Source: Muribacter muris
GTDB taxonomy: Bacteria > Pseudomonadota > Gammaproteobacteria > Enterobacterales > Pasteurellaceae
DNA length: 37,863 nucleotides
Direction of reading: 5' to 3'
Assembly: GCF_001038205.1 (NCBI RefSeq)
Contig: NZ_JWIZ01000027.1
Span: 1 to 37,863, forward strand
Below, in pieces: positions 6,419-16,365 of the stretch. The notes under the pieces were generated by a model, which worked only from the letters and a program-made list of their open reading frames with translations, made no database searches and had not been told where the DNA came from. How positions within the stretch are numbered: position 1 is the stretch's first letter; the number at the start of each line of letters is the position of its first letter. Both the position numbers and the translations under genes were made by a program.

Positions 6419-9043
6419 ATGCTCAAAATCGATCTTCCCGTCCTTGTCGGTAAACTTCACCCTATCGTGAAGTCTGTTTTAGAAGATGTTGCAGCAGACA
6501 GCATCAATGCTCAGATTACCGAAATCACGCTTCCGCATCTCTTTAAACAACTGTTTGCTACGCCATTATGTGATGTTCGGCTGATTGCCGAGCATTTTGA
6601 ATTAGAGATCGGAACGTTAATTGACGCATTTGAGTTGGAAGTAACCCAGATGAAAGGCAAAGGGGGAGTAGAAGATTATCCACGCTTTTCACCCTTGTTA
6701 GTCGAACTCTTACAAGATGCTTGGTTGCTCGCCTCGGCGGAGATGAAACAAACCGAATTACGCAGCGGCGTGTTATTTTTAGCACTATTATTGTCAAGCC
6801 ACCGTTATTTACCACATCATTTGAGCCAGCAATTCATTACGATTAACCGTGAACTGCTAAAACGGGATTGGCTATTGATTACCGCGTCCTCTGCTGAAGC
6901 GCCGAACGTTGCAAAAAATCCGGCGAATCCAACCGCTTGTTCGCTGACCTTATTAGCCAAATATGCTCAAGATGTTACTGCGTTGGCGAAACAGGGGCAG
7001 CTTGACCCGGTATTATGCCGTGATAATGAGATGGACTTAATGATCGACATTCTCTGTCGGCGGCGAAAAAATAATCCTATCATCGTGGGCGAAGCCGGGG
7101 TCGGTAAAAGTGCCTTGATTGAAGGGTTAGCATTACGCATTGTCAATGGTGAAGTCCCCGACAAACTTTGTGATACTCGCATTATGAGCTTGGACTTGGG
7201 CGCACTCCAAGCCGGCGCCGCGGTCAAAGGGGAATTTGAAAAACGCTTTAAAGGGGTGATGGCTGAAATCGACCAATCACCGATCCCAATCATCTTATTT
7301 ATTGATGAAGCACACACCCTCATAGGGGCGGGCAATCAACAAGGGGGCTTGGATGTCTCCAATCTGTTAAAACCGGCATTAGCACGGGGAACGTTGAAAA
7401 CGATTGCAGCCACGACTTGGAAAGAGTATAAAAAATACGTTGAAAAAGATGCGGCGCTCTCCCGCCGTTTCCAATTAGTAAAATTAAATGAACCGACTGT
7501 TGATGAGGCAATTATCATTATGCAGGGGCTTAGGCTCACCTATGAGCAAGCCCATTCGGTTTTGATTGATGAAGAGGCGGTTATCAGCGCAGCCCGTTTA
7601 AGTGATCGCTATTTAAGTGGTCGCCAATTACCGGACAAAGCTATTGATGTGCTAGATACTGCCTGTGCCAGAGTGGCGATTACGCTGACATCGCCCCCTA
7701 AAGCATTATCGCACTTGCGGACGCAAATTCATCAGTTGGCAACGGAAAAAACACTCTTTGAACGGGCATATCGTTTAGGGATGTCAAATGATGCAGAGCG
7801 ACTTGCAGCATTGACCAATCAAATTGACACATTATCGTACGAGCAAACGCTCTTAGAAGAAAAATGGCATCAGCAACAAGAGCTAGTGAAACAGATCATT
7901 GCAGCTCGTCAGCAGTTGCTAGAGAAAGAGGGGAATGACGATAGCGATACTGGCAGCCTCCGAGCAACATTGCAATCCCTTGAAATAGCGTTATCTGATG
8001 CGCAGAAAGATCAGATCTTGGTATCACCGCACGTTACTAAATCCCAGATCGAAACGGTTATTGCCGAGTGGACAGGCGTACCGCTAGAACGGTTATCCCA
8101 AAATGAACTGAATATCATCGCCGATTTACCGACGTATCTCTCGAAAGAGATTAAGGGGCAAACACTTGCCATTAAGCATCTCCACCGACATTTATTGACG
8201 GCACGGGCAGACTTAAGACGCCAAGGCCGACCATTAGGCGCCTTTTTACTGGTCGGCCCTAGTGGCGTGGGCAAAACCGAAAGCGTCCTACAAATCACTA
8301 ATCTGCTCTTTGGAGGTAAACAATACTTAACCACTATCAATATGTCGGAATTTCAGGAAAAGCACACAGTTTCCCGTTTAATCGGTTCGCCTCCGGGCTA
8401 TGTCGGTTATGGCGAAGGAGGCATTTTAACCGAAGCGATTCGCCGTATGCCTTACTCTGTGGTTTTATTAGATGAAGTGGAAAAAGCACACCCTGATGTA
8501 TTAAACCTATTCTACCAAGCCTTTGATAAAGGAGAGATGGCTGACGGGGAGGGACGGCTTATTGATTGCCAGAACGTTGTCTTTTTCCTGACCTCTAATT
8601 TAGGTTATCAAACTATTGTGGATAACGCTGAAAATGAAAGTCAATTAACCACGTTACTTTACCCCGAGCTTGCCGCGTTTTTTAAACCGGCGTTATTGGC
8701 TCGTATGGAAGTTATTCCATTCCTGCCACTTAGCCAAACGATTTTAGCTGACATTATTGATGGTAAATTATCAACATTAACTGCCCGCTTGATCGAACGT
8801 TTTAATACCTCGGTTACGATTGATGATGACGTCAAAACGGAAATTCTGCTTAGAGCAAACCGGGCAGAAAATGGGGCAAGAATGTTGGAATCGATTATTG
8901 ACGGCCATATGCTACCGCCTATCTCACTGCTGTTATTGCAAAAGCAAGCGCAAAATATGCCCATTGAGGCAATTCGCTTCTCTGTGGTCGATCATCAATT
9001 TGTCGCTGCGATTGGAGAAGAACGATGCGATTTTGCTATTTAA
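6419..9043 (+). CDS. tssH: TssH/ClpV, T6SS sheath-disassembly AAA+ ATPase
   Basis: 874 residues, the usual ClpV length. ClpV is a hexameric AAA+ unfoldase that strips contracted TssB/TssC sheath so that subunits can be reused. Domains in order: Clp N-terminal domain (about 1-150); first AAA module with Walker A GEAGVGKS (224-231) and Walker B LFIDEAH (293-299); a helical middle region (about 400-530); second AAA module with Walker A GPSGVGKT (613-620) and Walker B LLDEVEKAH (683-691); C-terminal D2-small domain. The N-terminus IDLPVLVGKLHP is typical of ClpV rather than ClpB. It is first in a run tssH-vasI-tssA-tssM-vasL. In V. cholerae the sigma-54 activator vasH follows clpV; here vasI overlaps the end of tssH by 19 nt and vasH is absent. 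Confidence 0.96.
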   Translation: MLKIDLPVLVGKLHPIVKSVLEDVAADSINAQITEITLPHLFKQLFATPLCDVRLIAEHFELEIGTLIDAFELEVTQMKGKGGVEDYPRFSPLLVELLQDAWLLASAEMKQTELRSGVLFLALLLSSHRYLPHHLSQQFITINRELLKRDWLLITASSAEAPNVAKNPANPTACSLTLLAKYAQDVTALAKQGQLDPVLCRDNEMDLMIDILCRRRKNNPIIVGEAGVGKSALIEGLALRIVNGEVPDKLCDTRIMSLDLGALQAGAAVKGEFEKRFKGVMAEIDQSPIPIILFIDEAHTLIGAGNQQGGLDVSNLLKPALARGTLKTIAATTWKEYKKYVEKDAALSRRFQLVKLNEPTVDEAIIIMQGLRLTYEQAHSVLIDEEAVISAARLSDRYLSGRQLPDKAIDVLDTACARVAITLTSPPKALSHLRTQIHQLATEKTLFERAYRLGMSNDAERLAALTNQIDTLSYEQTLLEEKWHQQQELVKQIIAARQQLLEKEGNDDSDTGSLRATLQSLEIALSDAQKDQILVSPHVTKSQIETVIAEWTGVPLERLSQNELNIIADLPTYLSKEIKGQTLAIKHLHRHLLTARADLRRQGRPLGAFLLVGPSGVGKTESVLQITNLLFGGKQYLTTINMSEFQEKHTVSRLIGSPPGYVGYGEGGILTEAIRRMPYSVVLLDEVEKAHPDVLNLFYQAFDKGEMADGEGRLIDCQNVVFFLTSNLGYQTIVDNAENESQLTTLLYPELAAFFKPALLARMEVIPFLPLSQTILADIIDGKLSTLTARLIERFNTSVTIDDDVKTEILLRANRAENGARMLESIIDGHMLPPISLLLLQKQAQNMPIEAIRFSVVDHQFVAAIGEERCDFAI

Positions 9044-9654
9044 TCGGCTTATGCTGTGCATTCCCCGTATTAGCTAATGAGGCAGAGACGTTAAAGCGTC
9101 TCGCTCAATGCCGACAAACACAGTCTAGCCTTGAGCGGCTGGATTGCTATGATAGTGCGTGGCAAGATAGCACGCCCCACGCTATACCCGCGGGACAGCG
9201 AAGTGCATCTTGGTTAAGGGCCACAGAACAAGAGAAAGGTCGGGAGACACATTCAACGCAATTTATCACTAAAGAATCCAGCGTTGAAGACATTCCTCAA
9301 GTGGTGCTGACGACACCGGCATTAGGTATTGCACCGCCCAGACCGATTTTGATGTTAAGTTGTATTGATAATATCACCCGACTGCAACTGATTTTACATC
9401 GCCCTATAGCGGGACGTGAGTTGCCCATCAGTATTGAAACCGACAAAACCCGCTTTCAAAGTCGCTGGTTCAGCCGAGACAGTGGGTATATTTTAGAAGC
9501 AAGTCGTGGCTTACAAGGTATCCGTGAAATTCAACAGTTATTTGGTGCAACCCAAATGACGATTAAACTGCAAAGCGGTGAGCCACGTTGGACATTTAAC
9601 ATTCAAAACATTGAGCAGGATATTAAATCCTTTCGGCAAGCTTGCCACTGGTAA
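9025..9654 (+). CDS. vasI: VasI-family T6SS-associated exported protein
   Basis: 209 residues with a short signal peptide (MRFCYLIGLCCAFPVLA, cleavage near 17). The mature N-terminus carries the pattern LAQCRQTQSSLERLDCYDS typical of the VasI family (VCA0118-like) encoded in many T6SS clusters. The C-terminal half is a predicted beta-rich domain ending in RQACHW. The precise role of VasI is not settled; it is periplasmic by sequence. The start ATG at 9025 lies inside tssH with a good GGAGAAGA ribosome site, so the genes are coupled. The next gene starts 25 bp after its stop. Confidence 0.85.
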   Translation: MRFCYLIGLCCAFPVLANEAETLKRLAQCRQTQSSLERLDCYDSAWQDSTPHAIPAGQRSASWLRATEQEKGRETHSTQFITKESSVEDIPQVVLTTPALGIAPPRPILMLSCIDNITRLQLILHRPIAGRELPISIETDKTRFQSRWFSRDSGYILEASRGLQGIREIQQLFGATQMTIKLQSGEPRWTFNIQNIEQDIKSFRQACHW

Positions 9655-9679
9655 TGATCAGAACATCTAAAGGAACAGT

Positions 9680-11080
9680 ATGATAGATATAATAGGTGCG
9701 CACCCCTGGCGACAGGCTATTGCGGCTGAGATAAACACAGATATTGCGATAGAGATTGCAGATGACGATCCGGATTGGGAATATCTGGACGGTGAAATGG
9801 TTAAACTCGGTTCTCTCGAACATCAATTACTCAATATCAACGATATTCAACAGCGTGCCATTACCCTACTCAGCTATAAAACCAAAGATATGCGTGTGTT
9901 GGCACATTTACTGCGCACATTGCAGCATCAAGGGGACACCCAAACGCTATTGCTTGCCATCACATTATTGACCGATTACGTCCGGCAATTTTGGCAACAG
10001 GCAGCTCCGACTTCACCACTGAAGAAAAGCCGTTTAACCTTGCAAATTCTCAAGCGATTTGAGCCGACATTGGATAATTTTAACCAGCACGCCTCCCGCT
10101 ACGAGCGAGAAGCGATGCAAGCCCATTTTAAGTGGCTTGCTACTCATTTTTCCGAAACGGCATTAGTTGAACTGCTCACTCGTTACCATCAGCGATTGCA
10201 AGCCGTGCCGGATAGAGTGGTCGAACAGGACACATCAAAACCGGCTGATAACGCTTTAGCGACAACGATACCTTCAGCGCAAAATGCAGAGCAACCCATC
10301 GAGACAAATGTAAAAGTAGATGACAGCAATGAGAAAGCTTGGCGATATACATTGTTAAAAGTAGCTGAGATATTAGTTACAAAGCATATTGGCTCACCCA
10401 TTGGCTACCAACTCCGGCGACATACGATTTGGTCGGGGATTGATACTTTGCCACCCGTTGAAAACACAATTACGCCATTAGCTGCCGTGTCTGCAGATAT
10501 GCGCCAACACTATCTCGCTCACCTAACACAACCGACCTACGCTATTTGGGGTGAGCTAGAATATAGCTTAACCCTTGCCCCCTTTTGGTTGGAAGGGCAT
10601 TTTATTTCCGCAACCTATGCCGAAAAACTAGGCTTTACTGCCGTTGCTTCTGCTATTCAAGCAGAAACACGTGCTTTTTTAATGCGCTTACCTGAGTTGA
10701 AAGACTACCATTTTAATGACGGCTTGCCTTTTCTCTCTGAAGATGCTAAACATTGGCTTTTTAAAACTGAGCAAACAGACACAACATTAAGTACCGGTAC
10801 ACATACCGATTTTAATGACGTATGGGCGTGTTATGAACGTGATGGCTTGACAGCAGCTTTCACCTTGCTTAACCAACAACCCGCTCAAGACGGACGTGAA
10901 AAATTCTATGCTCAACTGACTGCGTGTCAATTAATGGAGAAAGCCGAGATGACAGTGCTTGCCCAACAAGGTTATCAGACATTGCAAAATACATTGTCTA
11001 TCACCCCGCTTGCACAATGGGAAGACCGTCTTTTTGCCTTTCTTGCCCAAAAAGTTTCACCTAATACATCGCCGCTTTAG
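9680..11080 (+). CDS. tssA: TssA (VasJ type), T6SS baseplate/sheath assembly protein
   Basis: 466 residues. The N-terminal region (about 8-125) fits the ImpA N-terminal domain shared by TssA proteins (HPWRQAI, then PDWEYLDGEMVKLGSLEHQ), and the C-terminal region (about 215-455) fits the VasJ-type domain. TssA primes baseplate assembly and coordinates tail sheath polymerisation in the cytoplasm. There is no signal peptide or TM segment. A Lys/Asp/Glu-rich linker around 190-215 separates the domains. An AGGAAC ribosome site lies ahead of ATG 9680. Position between vasI and tssM matches vasJ in V. cholerae. The alternative reading as an accessory TssA-like protein is less likely because vasL is present separately downstream. 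Confidence 0.9.
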   Translation: MIDIIGAHPWRQAIAAEINTDIAIEIADDDPDWEYLDGEMVKLGSLEHQLLNINDIQQRAITLLSYKTKDMRVLAHLLRTLQHQGDTQTLLLAITLLTDYVRQFWQQAAPTSPLKKSRLTLQILKRFEPTLDNFNQHASRYEREAMQAHFKWLATHFSETALVELLTRYHQRLQAVPDRVVEQDTSKPADNALATTIPSAQNAEQPIETNVKVDDSNEKAWRYTLLKVAEILVTKHIGSPIGYQLRRHTIWSGIDTLPPVENTITPLAAVSADMRQHYLAHLTQPTYAIWGELEYSLTLAPFWLEGHFISATYAEKLGFTAVASAIQAETRAFLMRLPELKDYHFNDGLPFLSEDAKHWLFKTEQTDTTLSTGTHTDFNDVWACYERDGLTAAFTLLNQQPAQDGREKFYAQLTACQLMEKAEMTVLAQQGYQTLQNTLSITPLAQWEDRLFAFLAQKVSPNTSPL

Positions 11081-11089
11081 GATACGATA

Positions 11090-14000
11090 ATGAAATTACC
11101 CTCTTTCTTTCAGGTGTTAAAACCCACCTTACCTAAATTTAAACTTTCGCCTGCTGTGGTACTCACCCTCTGCTGGCTGGCAGCACTCATTTGGATTTGG
11201 GTCAAAGGGGAGACATTTACCCTTAATGGATTTACCCCGTTTGCCGACATATCGCACCGTTGGTTAGCTACCGCTGTGTTATTCATTATTGGAATAGGTT
11301 GGCTGACCTGGAAAATTATCGCACGATTACGGGTGTTGGAAAAAGCCCGTCAAGAGGCGAAACAAAATATCAACAGTGCTATTCAAGCCGAACTGGACAG
11401 CCAAAACCGTTATCTGCAACACTGGGAAATAAAATGCCAACGCTATTTGGAGACCAAACGTTACGCCTATGTTTTGCCTTGGTATGTTATGATCGGCGAT
11501 TCACAAAGTGGCAAATCCCACTTATTAAACGCCATTGAAGGACTAAACCCGCTTTACCAACCTGATTTGGAAGAGAATAGTACGGATAGCATCTATTTTT
11601 CCATATTTAATAACGACCACGCCGTCATTTTTGATATTGAGGGGGCGCTTTTAACCCAACAAGATAGCAATCCGGATAAGCCTCAACTCTACACAAAACT
11701 TTGGCGTCATTTATTCTTATGGATAGTGGAAAAGCGCCCGAGACAACCACTGAATGGCGTGATATTAACCTTGGATTTCGCACATTTTTTAACACTCAAC
11801 AAACCCGAGCGTGAGAATACTATCGCCCGATTACACTTACGCCTCGAAGAAATTTATAACCTGACTCATAGCCGTTTACCGGTTTATGTAATTTTTACCA
11901 AACTTGACCAACTGGCCGGTTTTACTGCCACCTATGAAAATATTCCGCAATCGGCACGGGAGAATATCTTAGGCATCACCTTTGACAGCCTCAAAACTGA
12001 TGAATGGACAAAAGAATTAACGCAATTTTGGTCTGAATGGTGTTGCCAATTAAACTTGGCTTCACCACATAAAATGATAGAAAGTACGGAAGAAAAACGA
12101 GCATCGGTCTTTAGCTTTATCCGTCAGATTAACGGTGCCTATGATGATGTTGCCGAGCTCTTGCAAGGGATTAGCACACACCGAGGCAAACGCTTCCATT
12201 TTATCAGAGGGGTGTATTTCCTCTCTACCGAGCAAAAAGGCAAAATTGATGATTTATTTGTCCAATCGGCGTCAATGCAATATGAACTCGGTAAACAAAC
12301 CGCCAGCACCTGGTTTAATCGGCTCTCTCAACCGTTTTTCACACAAAAGCTCTTTGAGCAGGTTTTATTTAGTGAACCACATCTAGCCTCTGAAAATGCC
12401 TTATACTTAAAAGACTATCACCAACGTCTCAAACGGTTTTTCATATTAGCCGGACTGGGGGCGCTGGCAATTATCGGCGGCTGGCATTATTTCTATTATC
12501 AGAACTACCGTGCCGGCTTAGACGTCTTAGAGCAAGTGAAAACCTTTAATCACGTTGAATTAACTGACGAGCAAGATAACTACGGCAATCTCCAACTTCC
12601 AATGTTAAACCCTATCGGCGATGCCACATTTGCCAATGGCAGTTATCACGACAGACTGCCGCTGGCGGATATGGGGTTATATCAAGGCAATCATATCGGG
12701 CCATTCGTGGAACAAACCTACCTGCGATTGCTACAACGTCGTTTTTTACCGGCGATTATGAATGGATTACTCATAGACTTAAAACAAGCACCGGCAGAAA
12801 GTGAGGAAAAACTCGGCTTGTTACGCATTATGCGTATGCTGGATGATAAAGCCGGTCGCCGTGATGAATGGGTAAAAACCTTTATGCAAAAACGTTGGAG
12901 CCAAGCTTTTGAAGGGCAAGCCGATATTCAAGCGGATTTAATGCGTCATCTTGACTATGCCCTTAAACATACCAACTGGTATGGTGGGCGACTCGCCGGT
13001 GATGAAGAATTGATTAAAGCATACCGTCCATATCAATTAGAAATCGAAAAAGCCCAAAAAGAGCTGAATACACTCTCAATCTATCAGCGGGTCTATCAAA
13101 ACCTCAAAATACGGGCAGAGGAAGTGTTGCCTGCACCATTGAACCTGCGTGAACATATTGGCGCCGGGTTTGATAAGGTGTTCATAGCCCAAGACGAAGC
13201 CGCTTTATTTATTCCTCAGCTATTGACACTATCCGGCTTAAAACAGTATTTCCTTAAGCAAGATAGTCAATTAGTCGATTTAACAGCGATGGACAGTTGG
13301 GTGCTAAATCTATCTGAAAATACGACCTACAGCGATGCCGACCGCGCAGAAATCAAACAGCGTATCACCGAGTTATATCTGAATGACTATACCGGCACTT
13401 GGCGTAATGCAATTCACAATTTAGAGATTCGGCCATTTGAAACATTAGCTGATGCGATTACTGCCACAGAAAGCATTATGGGTAGTGAACAAACGATAAA
13501 AAAAGCATTAGACATTGTCAAAGAGCATACCCAAACGCCTAATATTCCCAACACATTAGACGAGAAAGAGTTAGAGGCTCGCTTAGCAACACCGGAATAT
13601 AAGCTCAGAATGGACATCAGCAAGCAGTTCGCACTGGCAACCTCCGTTCTAAATACACAAGATGATAAAGCCAGCCTATTACAAGATGTTTACCAAAAAC
13701 TTGCGGGATTGCACCGCTATTTACTGGCCATTCAAAACGCACCGGATACCGGCAAAGCGTCGCTAAAAGCTGTACAAATGCGAGTAGAGAAAAAATCAAC
13801 CGATCCGATTTTTGAGTTGCAACAAATGGCGAAAAACTTACCTGACCCGCTTAAACGTTGGTTAGAACAATTAGCCGGTCAGGCTTGGCAAAGTATATTA
13901 AAATCCGCCTTAGTGTCGTTAGAAACCGAATGGCAGGATAAAGTGGTAAAACAGTATGACCGCTATCTGAAAGGACGATACCCGTTTTCACCGCAAAGTA

Positions 14001-14620
14001 AGCAAGAAGTACCACTGAGTGAGTTTGAACGCTTCTTTGGTCCGCAAGGTACCCTAGACAATTTTTATCAACAAAATCTCAGTGCCTTTATTGAAAATGG
14101 ACTTACCCAAGAGGCTGAAGAAACGCTTGACGACCAAACCCCATTGATTCGAGACGATGTCTTGACACAATTAGATTTAGCCAAACGCATTCAACAAACC
14201 TTTTTCAATGCCGAATACGGTATGGGGGCACAATTTATGGTTGAACCCATTGATTTATCTGCTAACAAACGTCGTAGCATTTTAAACTTAGATGGGCAAT
14301 TGATTGATTTTACCCACGGCGGCAAACGCAAAGTAAAAGTTGTATGGCCGAACTCTGGCAATGCACAAGTAGAAAGTAAAATCACCTTAGTGCCTACCGA
14401 AGCCAATAAAGCACCACGCAGTCTTAGCTTTATCGGGCCTTGGGCACAAATTAAGTTATTGCAATCGGCTAAAGCCTATAATATTACCCCTCATTCCTTT
14501 GATGTTCGCTACCAAGTAGATGGGGGAAATGCCACCTATCGCATCTATGTGGATGAAGTCGATAACCCGTTCTCAAACGAGCTTTTTCGGCAGTTTCAAC
14601 TGCCCGATACTTTATACTAG
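11090..14620 (+). CDS. tssM: TssM (VasK/IcmF), T6SS inner-membrane complex protein
   Basis: 1176 residues, normal for TssM. It forms the trans-envelope channel with TssL and the TssJ lipoprotein. Membrane segments are visible at about 22-38 and 59-77, and a third at about 448-468 (ILAGLGALAIIGGWHYFYY). Between the second and third lies a cytoplasmic NTPase-like domain with Walker A GDSQSGKS (136-143). The long remainder is periplasmic: the IcmF-related region, then the C-terminal beta domain (about 1050-1176) that contacts TssJ. The gene begins 10 bp after tssA and ends 10 bp before vasL, a tight operon. tssJ, tssK, tssL and the sheath genes are not in the window and should lie to the left or elsewhere. 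Confidence 0.95.
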   Translation: MKLPSFFQVLKPTLPKFKLSPAVVLTLCWLAALIWIWVKGETFTLNGFTPFADISHRWLATAVLFIIGIGWLTWKIIARLRVLEKARQEAKQNINSAIQAELDSQNRYLQHWEIKCQRYLETKRYAYVLPWYVMIGDSQSGKSHLLNAIEGLNPLYQPDLEENSTDSIYFSIFNNDHAVIFDIEGALLTQQDSNPDKPQLYTKLWRHLFLWIVEKRPRQPLNGVILTLDFAHFLTLNKPERENTIARLHLRLEEIYNLTHSRLPVYVIFTKLDQLAGFTATYENIPQSARENILGITFDSLKTDEWTKELTQFWSEWCCQLNLASPHKMIESTEEKRASVFSFIRQINGAYDDVAELLQGISTHRGKRFHFIRGVYFLSTEQKGKIDDLFVQSASMQYELGKQTASTWFNRLSQPFFTQKLFEQVLFSEPHLASENALYLKDYHQRLKRFFILAGLGALAIIGGWHYFYYQNYRAGLDVLEQVKTFNHVELTDEQDNYGNLQLPMLNPIGDATFANGSYHDRLPLADMGLYQGNHIGPFVEQTYLRLLQRRFLPAIMNGLLIDLKQAPAESEEKLGLLRIMRMLDDKAGRRDEWVKTFMQKRWSQAFEGQADIQADLMRHLDYALKHTNWYGGRLAGDEELIKAYRPYQLEIEKAQKELNTLSIYQRVYQNLKIRAEEVLPAPLNLREHIGAGFDKVFIAQDEAALFIPQLLTLSGLKQYFLKQDSQLVDLTAMDSWVLNLSENTTYSDADRAEIKQRITELYLNDYTGTWRNAIHNLEIRPFETLADAITATESIMGSEQTIKKALDIVKEHTQTPNIPNTLDEKELEARLATPEYKLRMDISKQFALATSVLNTQDDKASLLQDVYQKLAGLHRYLLAIQNAPDTGKASLKAVQMRVEKKSTDPIFELQQMAKNLPDPLKRWLEQLAGQAWQSILKSALVSLETEWQDKVVKQYDRYLKGRYPFSPQSKQEVPLSEFERFFGPQGTLDNFYQQNLSAFIENGLTQEAEETLDDQTPLIRDDVLTQLDLAKRIQQTFFNAEYGMGAQFMVEPIDLSANKRRSILNLDGQLIDFTHGGKRKVKVVWPNSGNAQVESKITLVPTEANKAPRSLSFIGPWAQIKLLQSAKAYNITPHSFDVRYQVDGGNATYRIYVDEVDNPFSNELFRQFQLPDTLY

Positions 14621-14629
14621 GATAGCTGT

Positions 14630-15700
14630 ATGGTCGAACAACGTTTCCCAATCCACACTACTGGCAACAACCCCATAGCACAGCCTGAATTTAGTCAGAT
14701 TAAAACTCAAATTAATTACCTAAACCGCCCAGGCAAATCGGTGGATTGGGCGTTAATTGCATACGAGGCTCAACAGCTTTTTACCCGATACGGCATCGAC
14801 TTACAAACTGCCGCTTATTACACCTTGGCTAGAACCCACCAACAAGGACTAGCCGGCTTCACCGAAGGAATTGAACTGCTCGCCTACTTACTGAATCACC
14901 ACTGGGATAATATTTGGCCAACACAACTTACAGCCCGTCTTAATACCTTAAATTGGCTAAACGGTCGAGTCAGCCCACGACTACGCAAAGCAACCTATAC
15001 CACGGGTGATTTGCGTTTACTTTACCGTGCCGAGCGGGCTCTCAACCTTATTCAAACCACGCTCATCCAACAGGGTCATCCACATACCGATCTCACCAAC
15101 TGCCTATCCTTTATTCAATCACGCTGCCAACAACTTGAACCAAACGAACCGACTAGGCAGCCAGAACCTGTTGAACCCTTAAATGTTGCAATTATACCAA
15201 CGCCCTTTGCAGAGCCGAATAACACAACCAAAGTACCTCACTATCCTGAATATTCCACACTATCCGATGAACCCGCATCACTACAAACAGAATCTATCCA
15301 GCCAAACAGAGATAACAGCACTACTACCTCACCACCAGACAAAGACACCCCCTTGCCCAATACACCAATGACATATAGCACCCAAGAAGGAACGTCATCC
15401 CAGCATCGTTCAAATATTCCATTATGGAGTGTGTTTTTGCTTGGTTGCCTTGCGAGTAGTGCAATATGGTTTATCACACCATTATTAAATGTCACCTCAA
15501 ACCCTCAACAAGAGATAAAAGCACTGACACAACGTTTACAACGTTACCAAGAGAGCCAGTCCGCTATTCAAGCGGATTTAACTCAACTCCAAATGCAACT
15601 CTTAGAAGCTGAAAAAAGTAAAAAGGGATTAACGATTTCGTATTTGAAAACAGTGGCGTACGAAATGGAGAGAAAATTGGTGATTGAACGGAAAGAATAA
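14630..15700 (+). CDS. vasL: VasL-family TssA-like T6SS protein with membrane anchor
   Basis: 356 residues. Residues about 10-130 resemble an ImpA N-terminal domain (NYLNRPGKSVDW, then HHWDNIWPTQ, and RLNTLNWLNGR). A Pro/Thr-rich low-complexity linker (about 165-260), one TM helix (about 264-284, VFLLGCLASSAIWFIT) and a coiled coil (about 288-335, heptad-like QRLQRYQESQSAIQADLTQL) follow. This domain order is that of VasL (VCA0121-like), related to the membrane-bound TssA-like proteins thought to act at the distal end of the sheath. The protein ends shortly after the coiled coil, so a C-terminal domain seen in some relatives is absent. It is the last T6SS gene in the run; transcription then meets the convergent Rhs/immunity genes. 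Confidence 0.8.
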   Translation: MVEQRFPIHTTGNNPIAQPEFSQIKTQINYLNRPGKSVDWALIAYEAQQLFTRYGIDLQTAAYYTLARTHQQGLAGFTEGIELLAYLLNHHWDNIWPTQLTARLNTLNWLNGRVSPRLRKATYTTGDLRLLYRAERALNLIQTTLIQQGHPHTDLTNCLSFIQSRCQQLEPNEPTRQPEPVEPLNVAIIPTPFAEPNNTTKVPHYPEYSTLSDEPASLQTESIQPNRDNSTTTSPPDKDTPLPNTPMTYSTQEGTSSQHRSNIPLWSVFLLGCLASSAIWFITPLLNVTSNPQQEIKALTQRLQRYQESQSAIQADLTQLQMQLLEAEKSKKGLTISYLKTVAYEMERKLVIERKE

Positions 15701-15720
15701 TCTGGAAGTATACCACCGTC

Positions 15721-15734
15721 CCAAATATATTTGG
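15721..15734. repeat. Perfect 14-bp palindrome between convergent genes
   Basis: CCAAATATATTTGG lies in the 62-bp gap between the stop of vasL and the end of the convergent Imm26-like gene. It has no T-run suited to a classical terminator, so its role is unclear. It could be a binding site or chance. Confidence 0.3.
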
Positions 15735-15762
15735 TCGTTGTGTTGTCCCTCTCGTTGTACTT

Positions 15763-16365
15763 TTATCGAAATGGTTCTGCTAATCGACTAGTCAAAGGAC
15801 GCAGTTGTTCTCGGTCGTCCCATAAATCGGGAAAGACCTCAAATTTCATATCATCTCGGTTAATACCTGTTTCAAAATAACGGATAAGTCTTTCAATAAT
15901 AGCTGCACCCCAAGCCCAATCTAATTCATATTTCTCCAATATTTCCCGATCGTCTTTCACATTAAGATGATGTTTGACTATGGGTGCATCACACCCTGAA
16001 AAATAATTATTGCCTAAATCTACAAGCTTACCGCCTAATCCATAAACATTTTCTCTGCTACCTTCAAACTCAGGATCAAGTAAATTATAAGGCACGATCC
16101 AAAACCGTTCGTAAGGTTCTGTTGATGAAATTGCTTTTTTTAATTTTTTTACAGCAAATTTTTTTTCAACATAGCTGGTCACCACAAAGACCTCAAATAA
16201 AATGGGAATTTGGTTTAAATCTATTTTTTCGTCCCAGTTATCATCGCTACGTTTTATATCAAAAAAACGCACAATTTGGCTCTCTAGACGTTGCGTTAAT
16301 GTATATAAATTCTCTTTTAATTTATACACTAACACATCACCTTGTTTGCTTCTTACTCTATTCAT
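15763..16365 (-). CDS. Imm26-like immunity protein (distal copy)
   Basis: 200 residues, cytoplasmic (no signal peptide). The N-terminus RSKQGDVLVYKLKENLYTL has the K-Q-G-D-V/I-F pattern followed by a short beta hairpin seen in the Imm26 family of polymorphic-toxin immunity proteins. The upstream gene has the same pattern (KQGDIFYYSINDKYYLGIV). Their junction is a TAATG overlap at 16363-16367, so the two are coupled. The protein is richer in GC than the gene before it, suggesting a different origin. The family call rests on this short N-terminal motif. A cognate toxin is not obvious, and it may guard against toxins of other strains. Confidence 0.6.
   Translation of the reverse strand: MNRVRSKQGDVLVYKLKENLYTLTQRLESQIVRFFDIKRSDDNWDEKIDLNQIPILFEVFVVTSYVEKKFAVKKLKKAISSTEPYERFWIVPYNLLDPEFEGSRENVYGLGGKLVDLGNNYFSGCDAPIVKHHLNVKDDREILEKYELDWAWGAAIIERLIRYFETGINRDDMKFEVFPDLWDDREQLRPLTSRLAEPFR

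Noticed and set aside
15301-15400. Possible frameshift or low-quality sequence in vasL linker
   Set aside because: The Pro/Thr-rich stretch is a normal flexible linker in this family, and the frame stays open through the TM segment and coiled coil.
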